64,000 nucleotides of DNA. Origin: Branchiostoma floridae. Lineage: Eukaryota > Chordata > Leptocardii > Amphioxiformes > Branchiostomatidae. The stretch is taken from assembly GCF_000003815.2 (NCBI RefSeq), contig NC_049990.1, forward strand, positions 10,377,995-10,441,994. The letters are read 5' to 3'. Every line of letters begins with the position of its first letter. Position 1 is the stretch's first letter. The notes beneath the pieces are model-generated. The model was not told the DNA's origin and searched no databases. It saw only the letters and a list, made by a program, of their open reading frames with translations. Below, piece by piece: positions 45,002-58,900 of the stretch. The position numbers were made by a program, and so were the translations under genes.

Positions 45002-46931
45002 TAACACTAACAGATTTAGTGCTTATCAAACCATGTTCTGTGTATTCAGTATTTTCACAAGTTGTGATCTTTTGATGCTCACAAGCCTTGTGTGCTACTG
45101 AATTTGAAAGTGTTGACTGGCTAATTCCAATAGACAGTTTCTGATGCGAAGGAATGAGGGATAACGATAATGCTAGTATGTCATGCATATGTCACAGAAA
45201 CTGGTTATTCCGATAGTGAGTATCAGATCACAGATCAATAATCATTCGTCCGCATTTTTGTTCGGACGAATAAACCACAAGTAAAATCGGTTTGCAAGCC
45301 TCGTGGATGTTACCTCATTTGTATACATAATCTTGTACGTAACGTAAGGTCAAGGATATATCATATGTCGACATCATCCGGCTTCACTTGCAAACGACGT
45401 GGCACTGGGGACCTCTATCTGTTACGTGAAGAATTGCAAGTCAACAGCGCGTGAACTTGACAATGCCACTGTCAGGATAGTACTACGGTAGTCATTGTTA
45501 ATCTCCATTCGAGTGGACGGTGATACACTCCTGTGACTCTAGTAGGATCTGAGAATGCTATCCAAGCTAATCCGTGGTTGTCGGCGCTTACTTCAGTCCT
45601 CATAATGAAAGTTGTGACGTGTTGTGCGACTGGGACCTTTAGCTGCAGTACTGACAATGATTAATAAATGTCGTTTTTGATCCATGCAACCCGAGCTGAT
45701 AAGTCGAGGACAAATTTAGACGATCTACATCATTCAGACCGGTTTGTCCTTGTAAATGTACCTAGGTGTTTGGTAATTGTTCATTCTATTTTTACACCTA
45801 CGTCTTTGCCAGATCGCTGTTCAGCGAGAAAAGCTAGAGTCTAGTAGAGAAGAAATTTGCTGAAGAAAGTCATCCAAGATCTGCATAGACTAACTAGACT
45901 AACGTAGACTCATACATGTATAAGTGCGCTATTTGAAACTAGACTTTTGTCAGGAGAAATCCAGTAAAGAATCAGACCCTGGATCATATTTACATGTATG
46001 TATTCATTTCAAGTCTTGAATTCTTCATATAAATCAAGAAGGAATAATTTTTCTTCATTTCTGTTGTAACAGGCAATTCAGGTAACCCTACAGATGATAT
46101 AGATAACTAATGGAAGCATGTCACTTAGTATAACAAAATGTACATTATTGTGATGGTTAAGTGCTTTGACTGACCTACAAATATTATACCAGTATATAAT
46201 GACAATTTCATATTCAGTAGGCAACTTCAAGCTTGTCTCAATTTTTACGCAACAAGAAACATAATAGCCGAATACACCTGAACTTGAAGAAGAGGCTTAG
46301 TGTTAATGCTAATGTTGATTATAAATAATTGAAGTGCAACCATTCTTTTCTGGGGAAAACACCTTTTGAATTATTCAAAAGTCACACTTCTTGTAAATAT
46401 CTCAATCATCTTTGCAGAACAAGGTACACTTTTTCCTGTTTGCACATTTCCATTTGGAATCAACAGTCTTTTAATGATAATTCCTTAGATACTTCAATTC
46501 AATACCATTTGAACATAATATCTGCATATGACATTATGTATCCGGTCACAACCACATACCTTTACAAAAGTCTGAATAATTTACCCACAAGTTCTTCAAT
46601 ACATCTGATGTATATGCTTCTAATCCTAGCTAGCTGTAGAAACCTTTTTATGGCTACCCTTTGGTCTTTGCTATAGCACTACAATACTGCAATAAATTGA
46701 CATAGAAACGTACATGTGTAGAAAAAAGTCTTCAACATACACGAAAATGAGTACATTGTCTAGTTGTTCAGCTGCCTTCTTTGCACATTTGATGTACAAT
46801 CACATAATTTTTTTTCTTACAAAGATCACAAAAGGTCTAGGCAACAGATAAATATCACAAGACTTTTGTCAAATTCAAATAGCTTGCAACTCCCAGGCAG
46901 GTTTTTGCCTCTTCAGAACTTTTTCGTCGTC
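45002..46931. other. Intergenic sequence and probable MED14 3' UTR
   Basis: AT-rich. The part nearest 46931 is downstream of the MED14 stop on the minus strand and probably 3' UTR; its end cannot be placed. No other gene seen. Confidence 0.45.
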
Positions 46932-49900
46932 TCACTGACACTGTGGAATCAGGTTGTGCAGAAGATCTCTGATGGCTGGGAAGATGGTACAATCTGAAAT
47001 ATAGGAATAGCCTCATTAATTGATAAAATACCTGAAGAAGAAATGATTATTGGAATACACTGCAAGACTTAATTTATGGTACAATACTACAGGAAAGTAA
47101 AGGTGTGTGGGGCGTTGGTGGCATGGAAACTAAAAGGAGACTTTTAAAAATCTATCCACCCCGTAAGTTAGTAGCCTCTTCCATTAACCCCACGACCTGG
47201 ACTGTCAGGTTCCATAAATAACTACTTTTACCATCTCTGACCTGAACTTCCTGTCACTCCAGGCAGGTATAACCTTTGCAGTCATCTTTCCACTCAATTC
47301 ATGTCCCTCTACTGACAGTGCATTCAAATGACTACCAACACACACCAACCCATAAAAACAAATAGATCCAAAAAATAGACTGTCATAGCAGGGTTCCGGG
47401 ACCTGTTCCTCCATCCTTGGATGGAAATTTCTTCGTTGGGATGGACAAATATTTCACCCCTTCCATCCAAAAAGTCTGACATAAAATTGCATTTTGGTAA
47501 GCATAAAACGACAGATTTAACAACAAAAATTAACAATACAGGATCCCAAACAATGTGTAGGATGGAAAAAATATGAAAGCTAGAGACAGCCCTGACATCG
47601 GGTCAAAACATAAAAAATGCAGAGTCCTCACCATTTCCTTGTTGCCCCTGGCTGAAAGAAGCCCATCTCTTCAGCATGTCTCCCACCATACCAGACAGGG
47701 CGTTTGGTGGGGCGGGTCCTCCCGCGGCACCAGCTCGGTTTGATATGTCTGCCTGTTGAGTCGTGTTTGTGGATGGATCATACAGAATTGGGACCACAAC
47801 GGTGGAGTCTTGTGTCGGGGGCATGCCCATCCTGGTCAGCTGGATCTGTGGAACACAATGATGAGGTTTTTTTAGACCCTTGTAGTGGCTTATGTCACAT
47901 ATTATCAAGTGTCCCTGCTGTTTCAGAATTAGGGTTTATTTGGGATTATTAGCCCCTCCTCTTTGATGTGCTCCAGGTACCTCTCGATACAGGACTCCCA
48001 TTTTACAACTCTTCCTTAACATGGTTGCAGGCCTAAGCAAGATATCTACACAGGATTGAACTGTGGTCTCCCAGGAGACACGAAGCTCAACTGTGAGGCT
48101 TCTACCAAGACTGGTACAAAAAGGAGGAACAGAATAAAAATTCATCAAGAAAGGTCCTCTTGAACCAGCTTTTTCTTTCTCTCAGTTTGTCATATCTTAG
48201 TGTATGGTGGACGGATTTTAAATCAAACCATTGTGGATTGGTGACGATAGTGCCAGTGATACACTGTACACCAATGCAGTTTCCAGGTTCCGATTTGAAA
48301 AACAATGCCTACTGAACAGAAAGATCAACATGAAGACAGAGTCTGAAGGAAAAGTCTATACTTTGGTGCACAGGTATTCATCCTACCCCTATGAAGGTTT
48401 ACTTTGCAATATCCAAAAATCAAGGAAACAAGTTGAAGAACAAATTCCAATACATGAGTCTCACATGACATACACATACAGAAAAAACACAGTGGTTCTT
48501 GACTACGTACAAAGAAGAGTATCTTTGTCCTGATGACGACAGCAGGAGTCCCGGGCGGGGCGAGGGGAGAGCCGCTGGGTGGGATGGTCAGACACCACTG
48601 GAGATGCCACTTCAGGGCCTGGTCTGGGAACTGTGGTGGGAGACAAGCACAGACAGTAGGTCATGGGTGGGTGTCATAATGTATCCTGGCTCATGTAATT
48701 AATGTCAATAACTACCATATGGCGTGATCGCATGGCGGTACCCCACATCAGTACCATAAGGGAGTATAGCACAGCAGTACTGCACGGCAGCTATTGATTT
48801 AAAACAGTTTAAATATAACACAAGAAAATGTTGTTTCCCTTTGAAACATAATATATATGATAAATTTTGATAAAAGTTAGTCCTTCCTTTCAGTGAAGCA
48901 ATCTCACATTAATTATTCTAATTTCTAATCATCAAAGAGACTCGGATGGACTACATTTGTAGCTATTACGCCCCAATGTTTAATACATTGAATCAAATGT
49001 TACTCTGTACAGAATTTGCATGCAAGATTTGTATTTTTCTCTGTAAGTACAATACCTGTACATGTATTTAAATCTCTTACCAACTCCAGTCTCATCAGCT
49101 GAATGCAGTCCCTCAGTACTGCAGTGGGGGCACACAACAGGCGCCCAAACGCTGTCAGTGTGTTGGCTTTGTACGGTGGACACACAACCTACATGGTAGG
49201 GAGCAAAAATACCTGGGTTTTTATCCTCTACTTCTGTATTCAGCACTTCCTGACAACAACATAGCTATATACATAATGTAGAGAAATGTAACAAAACTAA
49301 CAAAGTACTTGTAGAACAAATAAAGGAAGGAGTCTAACCTTTGTATCAAAAAAGCTCTCAAGGATGTTGAGCTCTTCTCGGGACCACATCTCCATAGCCT
49401 CTGTTGTACAAGAAACAAACATTATGGACAGGAATAAGAGTAGGTTATAGTGTACAAATGGTGGTTTTAGTCAATGGTTTAAGATTCATGACTAAGGGAC
49501 TGTGGTTATATTTGTTGTATAACTATAATATCAAATTTAGGACATCTTCAAAGTTCAGCAAAATTCACTGTTGGTTGCCTCACAGCCTTGCAAAAAAAGG
49601 CTAACAACATGTTACTGCAGCAACAGCATACATAATGCAGTGAGAGACAGACACACAATACAAACAGCAGTGAGAGCCAGCTACAAACAGCAGTGAGAGC
49701 CAGCTACAAACAGCAGTGAGAGCCAGCTACAAACAGCAGTGAGAGACAGCTACAAACAGCAGTGAGAGCCAGCTACAAACAGCAGTGAGAGCCAGCTACA
49801 AACAGCAGTGAGAGACAGCTACAAACAGCAGTGAGAGACAGCTACAAACAGCAGTGAGAGACAGCTACAAACAGCAGTGAGAGACAGCTACAAACAGCAG

Positions 49901-52900
49901 TGAGAGACAGCTACAAACAGCAGTGAGAGACAGCTACAAACAGCAGTGAGAGACAGCTACAAACAGCAGTGAGAGACAGATACAAACAGCAGTGAGAGAC
50001 AGACACACAATACAAACAGTAGTGAGAGACATTATAAACAGCAGTGGCAGACAGCTACAAACAGCAGTGAGATACATTTACAAACAGCAGTGAGAGCCAT
50101 GTACTGACCAGGCCTGGGTGTGGCCTTCAGGTGTAGTGTTTGCAGGGTGGAGGGGTTCAGCTGCACACGGAAGTTGATGGACTCCACATGGTACAAGATC
50201 ACTCCTGGCTCACTGGACTGTAACAGGTGCAGCTGGAAACACACAAAAGACTCTTACAATCATAATCAACATCTGAAAATAATTTCATCGGATTGTAGGT
50301 CACAGGACAGTAGAATTTTCTTTTGCACAACCAGTTAATCTTGCCTGCTGACATTCTGATGCCTGTCAGACATTTTCCTCACAGCCTCTAACTGTTCTAA
50401 AAGCGCCACTTACACCAGCTACATATAGCGACGAGAAGAAGAACTCCAGGTGGAAGCTCTGAGAAGATATCTGACAGGCATCGAAACATCAGCAGCTGAG
50501 ATTAACAGTTGCTGGTTGTGCAAAAAGACTCTACTATTCTCTTAATTCACATGTTTCTTTAACTACTGTACTGCAACAGTAACTGTAATGACTCAAGTAT
50601 GAGGACATTACCAGATACAGCTTCATTTTTCAATGATACAGATGGCCTCTATCTATAAGTTCATCTACATTGGTACAAATCATTCTGAACCAAGGTTGAA
50701 TGGTAATATCCAACACAAAAATTGGACTTTCCAAAACTTGCAACTTCCCAAGACCAGTCTTAGTCACCGGACCTGGACCTTACAAGCATCCCTCAAGAGA
50801 GAGGGAGTGCAATGAAGTTTCTACAACTTATGATCAACTGCTCATAGTGCATGTCCTATCTGACATCACAGAAGCAGTAGACTGCTCATTCTTTGACAAA
50901 GTTGGACAGTCAAGTCCAATTTTTGCATTGGTACTTGCAGTTCAACCTTACTTTAGAGTGTGATTTTTTGTATTGCTACCCATCTGTAGGCAGATATGCA
51001 TGGTTTACGCATGAAAAAAAACTAACCGACTCCTCCCCCTGGATGACCCTCTGTAGATGTCTCCTCATGTACACACACCCCAGGAACCTCTCCAGGGGGC
51101 AGCACAGGTACGCCGCCGGACCCCCCATCACCCCGGGGGGTGGGGAGGGGGTCATGAGGGTGGCGAAGGCCTCGTGGGACAGCAGGGTGGGGATGGAGGC
51201 CGCCCAGGACCGCTGGGGGAGGATACGTGAGGGAGGGCTCAACATGCTGCTGCCAACACCTGGGGAGAGAGACAAGGGTTCCATCATATTCATCATCATC
51301 ATCATCATCTTATCCTGACTGTCTATCACAATTAAAGGTCCAACCAATTGGAAAATGACAATGAGTCACATAACCAATGAGAGAGTGGCTGCATGTACAT
51401 CAAATATTTGTGTTTTGGATTTACATTTCTACATTTTGTCGGGTGGAGTGGGATTGGCCTATTCTGTGAAGTTCAAATCTATGACAAAATACATACTTTT
51501 TAAGATGAATATGCTCAGTTCTGGGACATTGCTGTTGAGTTCAAAATGTATGAATCTACTTCTACTTTGAAGTATTTCAAAATGGAGTACTAGTAGTTGC
51601 TGACTTCATTGTAGATGACTGCATTTGACCTAAATTGTACTGCTTTTTGCACTGAAGCTGTAACAAGTTCCAGATCATCAACAAACTGTTGGCTGTGATT
51701 TTACATGTCCTGTTTGAGAGTAAAGAATTTTGTTATCCAGTGATTCTCCAACCTTATTAAAATATTTCAGGAGCTGTAACAAGGCTAAATCTCTGACTTA
51801 ATGTTGTCAAAAGTTAAGAGAGACTTTGCTGGTTACCGGGTGAAGCCATCCCGACCCGTGAGGCGGGGGAGGGACCAGGCATGGAGGGAGAGCCAGGCCA
51901 CGGGTTCCTGGTGCCTGGAGACGGCATGGTCAGCCCAGCATGGAACGGTGATGGTGGACCTGCAAGGAACAAACAAGCTGTTAGTCAATAGGACTCAATA
52001 AATATAAGGACATTCAGAAGTAAATGGTGACACGGGGCCCTGTAAGGACCAAACCAGCTGTCAGTCAACAGGACTGAGTAAAGAACCATCGCCAGTAAAC
52101 TTCTCTCTAAAAATCAACTTTCGTCTGCCTTGGCCATAGTGCAAATAATCTTTCCTCCCCTCTACAATGCCTCCAATGAACAGAAAAACACCAGTCCAAG
52201 ACTGGTAACATTTGATGGCAGATACATAATGTTTACGTTCAAACGGTCAAAAGTACAGCTCTGTTTTTTTCTTCTTCAAACAATTCTTGACCAACCCCTC
52301 CAGCTGTCCTGACACTTGCTACATTTAAATCATTGTAATTGAACATAACAGGGTGTCTACTACTTTATCAGTAACCATGGTGACAGGTCACAGGTTCAAC
52401 AGAAGAAGAAAAAGAGGAGGAAATGCAGGAAAACAGCATGTTTCCCTTCCGTGAAGGTAAACATAATTCATAAACTTACCAGTTGGGTTCATGAAGGCAG
52501 GTGATGGTCCCATGTGGATCCCCATGGACTGGGGGGACGGAGCCGGCACAAACGAGCTCGGGGACGGGACACGTACGCTGGGCGAACTACTGGTGAACGT
52601 GCTGGGGGAGGGGGTCCCGTACAGCATGGAGGGTGAGGGGGTGGGGGCACTGGTGATGGGGGCGCCGGGGTTAGGGTGCTGGGGGGTGAGCTGGGGTGGG
52701 GAAGCTAAGGGGTAGGCTGACCCAGGGGACGTACTGTAGCTCTGGAAAACAGATGACAAACATTAGAGAAACAAACATGCGCATACACAGTCGAAGTTGA
52801 TAATAAAGTCTGATTTGTTGGATAACAAGCACTGCAAAATTCAGTAACCTTGCTGCACATGTTTGTATACCGGTAGTTACACACAAGCAAAGTTGAACAA

Positions 52901-55900
52901 TAATTTCTTGCACAAAAATTGGACTCAAATTTTGGGCCCGATAGGACAAGTGAATTTTAGAACACCTGTCCAAGCCTGCTGAGGAGACAAATTGGTATAG
53001 CCTACACTACAAGAGCAGGGCTTGAAATACCACCTGCACATGCAGGTTAGTGCAGGTAAAATTGGAGCTGTGCAGGTATTTCCGGTGTCTACATGCACCT
53101 AACCTGCACTGGTTCATGTACTGGGTTTCATACATCAATGCCTGGTGCAGGTAATTTTCAATGTTACCTGCACCAGTGCAGGTATGCAGAAAAAACTATT
53201 TCGAGCCCTGAAAAGTCCACGTACCTGTGATGTCGCCAGCATGGAGGTGTGAGGAGAGGCGGGTGTGGCAGGGTTGGAGTGGGAGGTGGGCGGAGTCATG
53301 GGGTTCATGGGGTGGTAGGCGCTGGGCTGGGTCCTGGGGAGGGGGGAGGCTCCTGTCGTCTGGTGGTGCAGCTGGTGCTGAGTCATGTACGTGTCCAGTT
53401 TGTCCATCCCTTAAGACGGGGAGAAATGGCAAAGGTCAATAAAGAATGCTATTTCCTGTAACATTATGTGCAGTACAGTAGAAGCCGCTTATTATTACAC
53501 ACTATTTACCAGCGTATTTTGTGCAATTATCCGCATGGTGCAATAATGCGAAGTTATCTAGCTGGACCGCCCTGGTTTGGGATTTTGGGATTCCATGTAA
53601 TAAACAGAAGTGTGTGGTAATCTGTTGTGCAATAAACTGGCTTCTACCGTACTACATATACAAAATGTCATGTAGAAGTACAAGCATATTTCCTTGGTTG
53701 GCAAGACAAAAAATGATTTTTCATAGCTACCATGGGGAATTCTATATGTTCAAAAGGGGTGCCATCCTACAAAGGCAGATCAGGCTATGTACGTCAGTAT
53801 ATGATACAAGGCACTGCCCCTGAGGTATTGCCAAAAATTATAAATTGGGAGCTACCAAATGGAGGCTACATGGGGTGGTTAAGCTCAGATACACCTAGAG
53901 TCATTGTCTGACTGACAACCGAGGGGATGAAGGAAACAATTAACAGTCACCAAACACAAGTGTATTTATCTACAGTATATCTCCACCAAAGGGAGCGAAG
54001 AGGATTAGGTAGGTAGGTAGGTATACATACAATAGGAATGCAGGACATACCGATAGGTGACGGTGGGTTGTCATCTTCGCTTGCTGACCTGCGTCTGGAG
54101 TGAGCCATGCTGTCCTCAAACATGGACAGGAATGCTTTGAGACCCTGTGTGGGGGTGAAACCTTCCACTACCTGCAAACATACATGAATATGTTTCAAAG
54201 ACAGAGTCAACATGGCACTGGTTTGTATTAGATTACTAGGAGTTACATTTTTAACTATAGTGGAAAAATTAGATAAATCATACACAAAATTCAAGACAAT
54301 CAACTTATAATTTTTTTATATGCATTAGCATTTATTTCATATACATATTCAATACACATTTTAATCAACCGTCTAAGTATATGAACAGGTGTTCCCATGA
54401 TTGACATATGATCAGCACATGATCGGCACATGATCAGCACATGATCAGGACATGATCAGGACGTGAAAGTGAAAATTATAGGTTCCCTGACCTTGCTAAC
54501 ATCAAACAGGCTGTATGCTCCGTCCCGTATGGCGACCAGGTTCCTCCCGCGGCAGTGCACGTCCAGGCAGTAGATGTTTCGGAACGCGATCCTCACGTGG
54601 TCCGAAGACTGCGGCAGGATGGTGAACGTCTGCGTCGGACTGAGCGGTTTGTTCGGACAGCCCAAGATGGTGGTCTGTGGGAGGCGTATGATGGACTGTA
54701 GCGGGCTCTGGGTCTCGCACAAGACTTGGATGAGCTGTGCGATGTTATGGTGCGTGTTGAACTCTTCCTGTAGCTGTGACTGTACCACCATGTGACAGTT
54801 TGGGTTGTTCACCCTCCCCACCATCCCTAAACCAAGCTTAAAGCTACCGCCATTTCCTTCTGGAACCCACTGGATTTTAACCGTGCTGGATCGCCCCACG
54901 CCATAGCTCAGCGTTAGCCTCTTGTACGAGAATGACTTAACCTCCACCATTTGGAATAGCTGCCGGTTGGGGTCCTTGTAGTTTCTGGCAAAGTCCAGAA
55001 CGGTTGCGTACATCTCAGCGATACTGTGCCAGTCCTGCATGAACTTGTCCATCACGAGTGTGATGTTTGCGTTCTCTGTGTTGTTACTAGTGCTGGCTTC
55101 AGATTCTGGCTTCAGGCCGTCGTATGTGAAGTACACGTGGCGACTGCTGGTCTGTTCACGCTGTGTCGTGCTCACCAGAGGACAGTTGGCAAACACAAGC
55201 TCTGCCGTCCACACGCGGCTGGTCTTGCCCTGGAGGCGGAAGGTACAGCCCAGACAGTCGGACTTGAGCTTGAAGACGACGTGATCGGGAATCCCTCGCA
55301 GTGACGGCAGGGCAAGAAGCTTCACACTGAGGCCGACATCATACCCCTCACTCTGGACACCCTGGGGTAGACAACAGTGAACACAGAATAAATAGGAGCA
55401 CAGCATCTCAGAAAATTTGGGCTTAAGATTTCTGTACGAGTGTTCACAAACAATCAGTTTGTATGGTACCTCTGTATGCAAGACTAGTTTTTGCCCCTCT
55501 TGCAAATCCTAGATCCATCAACCCGTGGACTTTGTGTGTGAATGTGATGCTAGTTTCTGTCTCACCTGACATGGGATGCCTCTCCTGCCCAGCTCCTGAC
55601 AGATGAGTGGGATCTGGGTGTGAATGTGATGCTAGTTTCTGTCTCACCTGACATGGGATGACTGGAACCTGGGTGTGAATGTGATGCTAGTTTCTGTCTC
55701 ACCTGACATGGGATGAGTGGGATCTGGGTGTGAATGTGATGCTAGTTTCTGTCTCACCTGACATGGGATGAGTGGAATCTGGGTGTGAATGTGATGCTAG
55801 TTTCTGTCTCACCTGACATGGGATGAGTGGGATCTGGGTGTGAATGTGATGCTAGTTTCTGTCTCACCTGACATGGGATGAGAATGTGATGCTAGTTTCT

Positions 55901-58900
55901 GTCTCACCTGACATGGGATGCCTCTCCTGCCCAGCTCCTGACACAGACTGATGAGTGGTATCTGGGTGTCGCACACGGAGATGAGATGAGCTACATCAGG
56001 CAGGTACATGGATGGTTCACCTGCGTCCACGCGCTCGCGTTTCAGTTGTGGCCCACCATGGCCATGCTGGATAGAAATCTGAGGAAAAAACATCATCTTT
56101 AAACAGTAATAAAATCATGAAATCCATTTTGTAAATTACTAACTCTCTGGGCTGTATTTGGCTAGTATTCTTCCCTTTCTTACAAGCTTCCAGTGATTTC
56201 CTTTCAATTCAATGATTCTTTCCTTATCCTGCTCTAGCTTTAAGGCTAGTAGTAAAAACCTAGTCTAAACATGGAATTTCTGTAGTCTACAAGCACATAA
56301 TTTTCTATCTCTCAAGAACACAGCACACACCTTTCTCTTGATTCCAGGAGTTGCCGTCCCTACTTCCTTGGAGAAGGTTGCAGGGTCCAGAGTGACCAGG
56401 CTGCCTGCTTGGGTGGACACTGCACTGTCACTGGACTCTCCTTCTGACTTCCCACCCGGATCCTTCAGCTGGAGCAGGTGGTATCTACAGGTGCACAACA
56501 GGGCAGTCAACATCAAGTCCACAGGTGTACAACCATGAAGTCAAACATAAAGTCCTTCTCTTTATTTGCTGCAACTAATTCCAAAATCATCTCCAGTTGC
56601 TTGAGTAACTGCTTTTTGGCATATCTTATTACCTGGATGTCGTATCAAAGTCCTTCCCACAACAGATGTGTTTTAATAACTCTTAGGCCACACAACTTTG
56701 TGAAATCAATACAGCAGGGGCTAGTCCATTGGCAGTGGTGTGTATTCAACTACCATACTTTTTCCCCAATGCAGTATGTACCATTTAAAAAACTTTTGGT
56801 ATCAGTTATGTCTTAGACGGGGATCAAACTCATGACTTTCTAAACGTAAGTTGAACACACTACTCACTGGCCATTGCACTGCTTTGAAATCAAAAGCTAT
56901 CAAACATGTTCAACCAAAACAAACTAAACCCTGAGATCAAAGGTGTTGCTGCAAATATTCCTGGGATTGAGATGTTCCTTACCTGTACTCTATCTCGTAG
57001 AACTGTTGGCCCTCAAGAAACTCTACCACTAAGTAGTACCCAGGATGTCTGGTGAGCCTGAGGTATACCTGTAGAGAACATAAGCATGGTAAACTTATAT
57101 ACTCGTAAAATGCAATAGAAAATGAAAGAAAAAAGGATATAAAACTCCTCAAAAAGGACTTTTTTCATAAAGCACTATTAGTTCATTGGACTGTAGTTTT
57201 ATAAGGTAACATGTCAGAAATCTTGTCTACCTTGTGAGAAGACAGTTTGGAGATAGGGTGTGTCTGAAAGTTCTCCAGATGAAGTTTCCGATGGCACACT
57301 GTTGGAAGGTGGAGCACGGTATGCTGACACCGCCGCCTCGCGATCACGAACCTCAGGTCGCTGACCATCCGGATGGTACGGCTCGCGTCCGAGTTGATGT
57401 TCTTCTCCATCTCCTCCAGGTGGGACTCTCCATGGTAGAACATGGGCTGTAGCATGCCAGTTTGTAAATCAGCCACTATGTTCATGTACTCTACTTCTGT
57501 GCAGGGGTACAGGATGGGGATCTTCAGGACAGGAGGGATCCCACAGATTAGAGACTGGTCGTCACGATTGTGAGCCTTGATCTGTAGCTGGAGCTCCTTC
57601 AGTCTCGCGTAGGCACGCGCTTGTACGGTCTGGACGAGCAGTTTCTCCATCGATAGACAGTCGCTCTAGAAAAACAGACAGCAAAACAGTCCTACTGGTT
57701 TCGTTTATCACTACCATATGACTATGCTTTAAAATCAGTTTTAGTAATTAATTAGGGGTAGGTAATGTGATGTGAGGTTGCAGGTCGAGGATTTAAAGAA
57801 CGTTATGGGGGACAGAGATATCTGGAAGGAGAGAGTAGAGTAGAGTAGAGAGTAGTTGGGGTGGGTACTGGTACAAAAAATTCATGTACAGGTCCACTTG
57901 AGGTCCAGAGGATTAGGTTCTGGTCTGGACCTGAACCTACCGTAATTGTTTGTGAAAACTTGTGTCTGCTTGTGAGTAGGCGATACTCGAAACAATGGTC
58001 CAATTTTCTACAAAGGAATCTATTACATCGTACCAGTACCCTGGTACCCACCCCTAGTAGTAATCATTTTGTATTACTTTTTTTCAGCAGGTACCCTCAT
58101 ACCTTAATGGCATGGTCCACTTGCACTGGCTCATGGGAAGGCAATGGCGGCTGATGCTTCACTTGGAGAGGCCGGCTCTTGTCATTGTCGTGCATCGCGA
58201 TCGTCAGTTTGTGCGTAACGGGAATCTCCAGCTTGTTCTGCGCAGCTTCGACAAGTTGCGCCCTCCAGTAGGAGACGGTGAGGGACTGACCAATGGTGTA
58301 TTCCTCCAGTCTGATATGGTCACTCCATCTCTCATGGATTAGCCTTTGTGTCTACAGATACAGGAGTACAGTACATGTGTGAATGAGAAAAATCATCAGA
58401 AAGAGAGGAAATGTCTGTGTAAAAGCTTTGATATGTGGCATCATGATGGCGTAATGGTTTAGGTGTTGGGTTTGACATGCCACCAATATTGTGCCTTGAC
58501 TATGTTTGGGGAGGTAAAAGGCGTCGAAAGAAGAGAGTTGGGCTCCACCTTCCAACAGACACAGAGGATAACAATCCACTGGATCCATGGCTCCAAAAAG
58601 GCTATAAGACTACCTTTACCTTTACCTTTAAGAAAGTTTTTATTTGACCTATGGTTGGCACCTGGAAAGGGCTTGATATTGAGTCAGAACACTAAGAATA
58701 GTCTGTGAATGTACAATGTACATGGAACTCAGGAAAAGAATCTACGTACCTGTGAATGGAGTACTTCTAACTGCAGGGATTGACAGAAGGAATGAAGGCA
58801 GTCATAGAGGTCATACAGTGGCCTGTCGTCGGCAAAAAGACGTGACTGGATGAGCTGATGAATGTAGTTGACTTGCAGACTGTGAACTAGTGCTGTGCCA

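Noticed and set aside
49600-50100. CRISPR-like array
   Set aside because: The 22-bp units are contiguous with no unique spacers; it is a eukaryotic intronic minisatellite.
55561-55647. Extra MED14 exon downstream of exon 10
   Set aside because: It is a partial copy of exon 10 without an acceptor, so it cannot be an independent exon.
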